The notes below the pieces were generated by a model, which worked only from the letters and a program-made list of their open reading frames with translations, made no database searches and had not been told where the DNA came from. From Tenrec ecaudatus (taxonomy: Eukaryota > Chordata > Mammalia > Afrosoricida > Tenrecidae): DNA of 64,000 bases. Made by a program: the position numbers and the translations under genes. The stretch lies in the NCBI RefSeq assembly GCF_050624435.1, contig NC_134536.1, forward strand, positions 130,540,758 to 130,604,757, in the 5' to 3' direction. Each line of letters opens with the position of its first letter. The first letter of the stretch is position 1. Positions 62,230-64,000 of the stretch are shown here, one piece after another.

Positions 62230-62558
62230 AAGGCAAGTATACACCCTGGCCAAGAGAGATTTATTCCAGGATTGTTAGTGTGACTCAGCTTTAGAAAATC
62301 AATCAATATCCTGCACCATACTAACAAAACAAAGGGAGAGATCCACATGATTGTCTCAATAGATTCAGAAAAGGCTTTTGATAAAATTCAGAAAAGGATT
62401 TTTTCTCAACCCCCCCCCCCCCAACAAGATAGAAGTAGTAGGGAAATTACTTAACACGATGAAGAGAATCTATGAAAAATCCACTGGCACCAGCATACCA
62501 CATGGAGAAAGACTGAGAATCTTCCCCTTTAGAATGAGAATGAGACAGAGATACACCC
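62230..62558 (+). mobile_element. L1 ORF2 piece c
   Basis: 'agatttattccaggattgtt', 'ctcaatagattcagaaaagg', 'cttttgataaaattcagaaa' are L1 RT-region text. A 13-C run is present at 62410-62422. Confidence 0.8.
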
Positions 62559-63246
62559 TGTGATAGGTAGGCTTATTGTGCCAACCTGGCCAATAGGAAC
62601 ATGTGGGATTAATCAGGTCGCAGTTTGATTGCAGGGCAAAGGGATAGATGTCTCAGTAAGGCCTGCCCCTCGCTCTCTTGCTCTCTGGTGATTGGTCCTG
62701 CATATTGCTGCTTTAGCTAGTTCTCTGCCTCAACTTGTGAGCTACACTACTTGTGGGACAGCCAACCCATTGATTGTGTTACTAGAGCTTGAGGCTCCTT
62801 TGAGACCTGCTTTGCCACACTGCTGATGTGTACATCACTCGAGCTTGCGGGCTGGTGGATCCTGTTATCTTGCATTGCTTGAGTTCAATATCCCATCTGG
62901 GCCTGCTTGCCTGCTTCTCTAGACTCCTGAGCCACTAACTGTTGGTGACAAGACCTGCCTGCTGTTTGCTGCCTGTGGGCAGACTCTGCCTGCATTGCCT
63001 GAGGGAAAACTCAGCTGTCTACTTCCTTAATCTTGGTCCCAGCAGCCCAGTGAGTTGGAGGACTTTCAGTATATTAACTGTTTCATGGAAGTGAGTTGAA
63101 CTGAGCCCTCTGTACTGCTGTGCAGACTAACTAGCTGTTATATTCCTTTGTGCTGTATAACTCTATCCATATAGATAGATAGATAGATGATAGATAGATA
63201 GATAATAAACATCCTGATTTTGTTCTCTAGAGAAGCCTGCCTAACA
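62559..63246 (+). mobile_element. Solo LTR, family A, full length
   Basis: About 688 bp, TGTGATAGGTAGGCTTATTG to ...AAGCCTGCCTAACA, with flanking CACCC / CACAG (3/5). An AATAAA in 'gatagataataaacatcctg' near the 3' part is a plausible LTR poly(A) signal. A (TAGA)n run at 63170-63204 is internal. Splits L1 ORF2. Confidence 0.82.
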
Positions 63247-63640
63247 CACAGTCACTCTCACCATTTCTAGTTAACATCATTCTGGAACCCCTCGTCAGAG
63301 CAGTAAGTCAAGAAAATGAAATAGCAAGTATCCAAACTGGAAAGGATGAAGTAAAGCTGTTTGCTGATGACATGACCCTACAGGCCCCCACTACTGTTGT
63401 TGAGTGCAACGCATCGGATCCTATGTAGAGAAAAATCCCAGAGAATGCACAGGTTATTAGCGCTAACAGGAAAAATTCAACATGCTTGCAGGTTATCAAA
63501 TCAACACATAAAACCATTGGGGTTTCCATACACTAATAACAAGAAATCTTAAAAATGAAGTTAAGAGAAGCATACCATTTGCAATAGCATTTGAAAACAA
63601 AAGAAAAATCTAGACCCAGTTCTAACCAGAAGTCTGCAGG
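63247..63640 (+). mobile_element. L1 ORF2 piece d (FADD region)
   Basis: 'gaacccctcgtcagagcagt', 'tgaagtaaagctgtttgctg', 'atgacatgaccctac' encode the L1 (L)FADD catalytic area. 'caggttatcaaatcaacaca' and 'ggggtttccatacactaata' follow. Dead copy. Confidence 0.85.
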
Positions 63641-63691
63641 AGATTGAATTCTACGAGGTAAAACTATGGCACACTGTGTGGAGGGACTAAA

Positions 63692-63888
63692 ACCCAAATC
63701 AAACTCAGTGCCCCTGAGTTGTTGGCGACTCAGAGAGGGACCCATCAGGACAGGGTAGACCGGCCCTTTGTGAGTTTCCCAGACTGTACTCTTGACGGGA
63801 GTACATAGTCCGGTCTTTCTCCCAAAGAGCTCCCGGTGGTTCCAAACTGCTGACCTTACAGTTAGCAGCCCAGTTGGGAACCAGGGAA
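63692..63888 (-). repeat. AfroSINE
   Basis: 'actcagtgcccctgagttgt', 'catcaggacagggtagaccg', 'ggttccaaactgctgacctt', 'acagttagcagcccag'. Confidence 0.9.
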
Positions 63889-64000
63889 CTGAACTAGATC
63901 TAAACAAATGGGAGGCTCACGCGTTTTAAGAGAGAAGACGAGTGGTGCTGGGAGTCTCGCGGACGCGTCGCCGTTACAAGCAGTGGGCAGCGGCGCAGGA
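63889..64000. other. Unassigned, CpG-containing edge
   Basis: 'gaactagatctaaacaaatg' may continue the L1. The last 60 bases are CpG-rich ('gtctcgcggacgcgtcgccg') and run off the window. Confidence 0.35.

Overview
The window is mammalian nuclear DNA, almost certainly afrotherian and most likely from a tenrec such as Echinops telfairi. Three independent signals support this. (1) Dozens of tRNA-derived AfroSINE copies share the phrase GAGCCCTGGTGG...AGGTCAGCAGTT and its complement. (2) There are RTE (BovB-like) LINE copies whose 3' ends match the AfroSINE tails. (3) There are short hAT elements of the SPIN type with perfect or near-perfect 8-bp target duplications; among afrotherians this family is known from tenrecs. 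The species call is inference, because no database search was possible.

Layout. 1-3.3 kb is a nest of minus-strand RTE pieces broken by L1 and LTR insertions. 3.3-13.9 kb mixes SINEs, old MIR/L2 repeats, a 650-bp TG-rich minisatellite, a (CT)33 tract and probable conserved noncoding blocks. 13.9-31 kb is intergenic, with more conserved-looking blocks (about 14.1, 19.5 and 22.2 kb) between SINE, LTR and L1 copies. 31-42 kb holds further regulatory-looking sequence (35.7 kb), a SPIN element, a perfect CRE and old LINE/LTR remains.

42.2-43.33 kb carries the only convincing protein-coding gene: three plus-strand exons joined by two short GT-AG introns, all in one open frame. Its TAA stop lies inside the AATAAA polyadenylation signal, and its upstream flank has CCAAT boxes and a CRE-like site. 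I do not recognise the protein. 43.6-45.75 kb is a near-complete but dead RTE copy with an OC1-like hAT element inside it.

47.3-52.6 kb is depleted of young transposons. It holds two CpG-dense blocks, AT-rich conserved-looking sequence between them, two Z-DNA-type TG/CG tracts and a POU octamer. This is the signature of a developmental regulator's flank or promoter, but no coding exon could be supported there. 52.6-64 kb is again transposon-dense, ending in a multi-layer L1/LTR/L1/SINE nest.

Most long open frames in this window are artefacts of TG/CA, CT or GC-rich sequence, or are decayed transposon ORFs. Repeat boundaries are read by eye and are approximate unless a target-site duplication is quoted.
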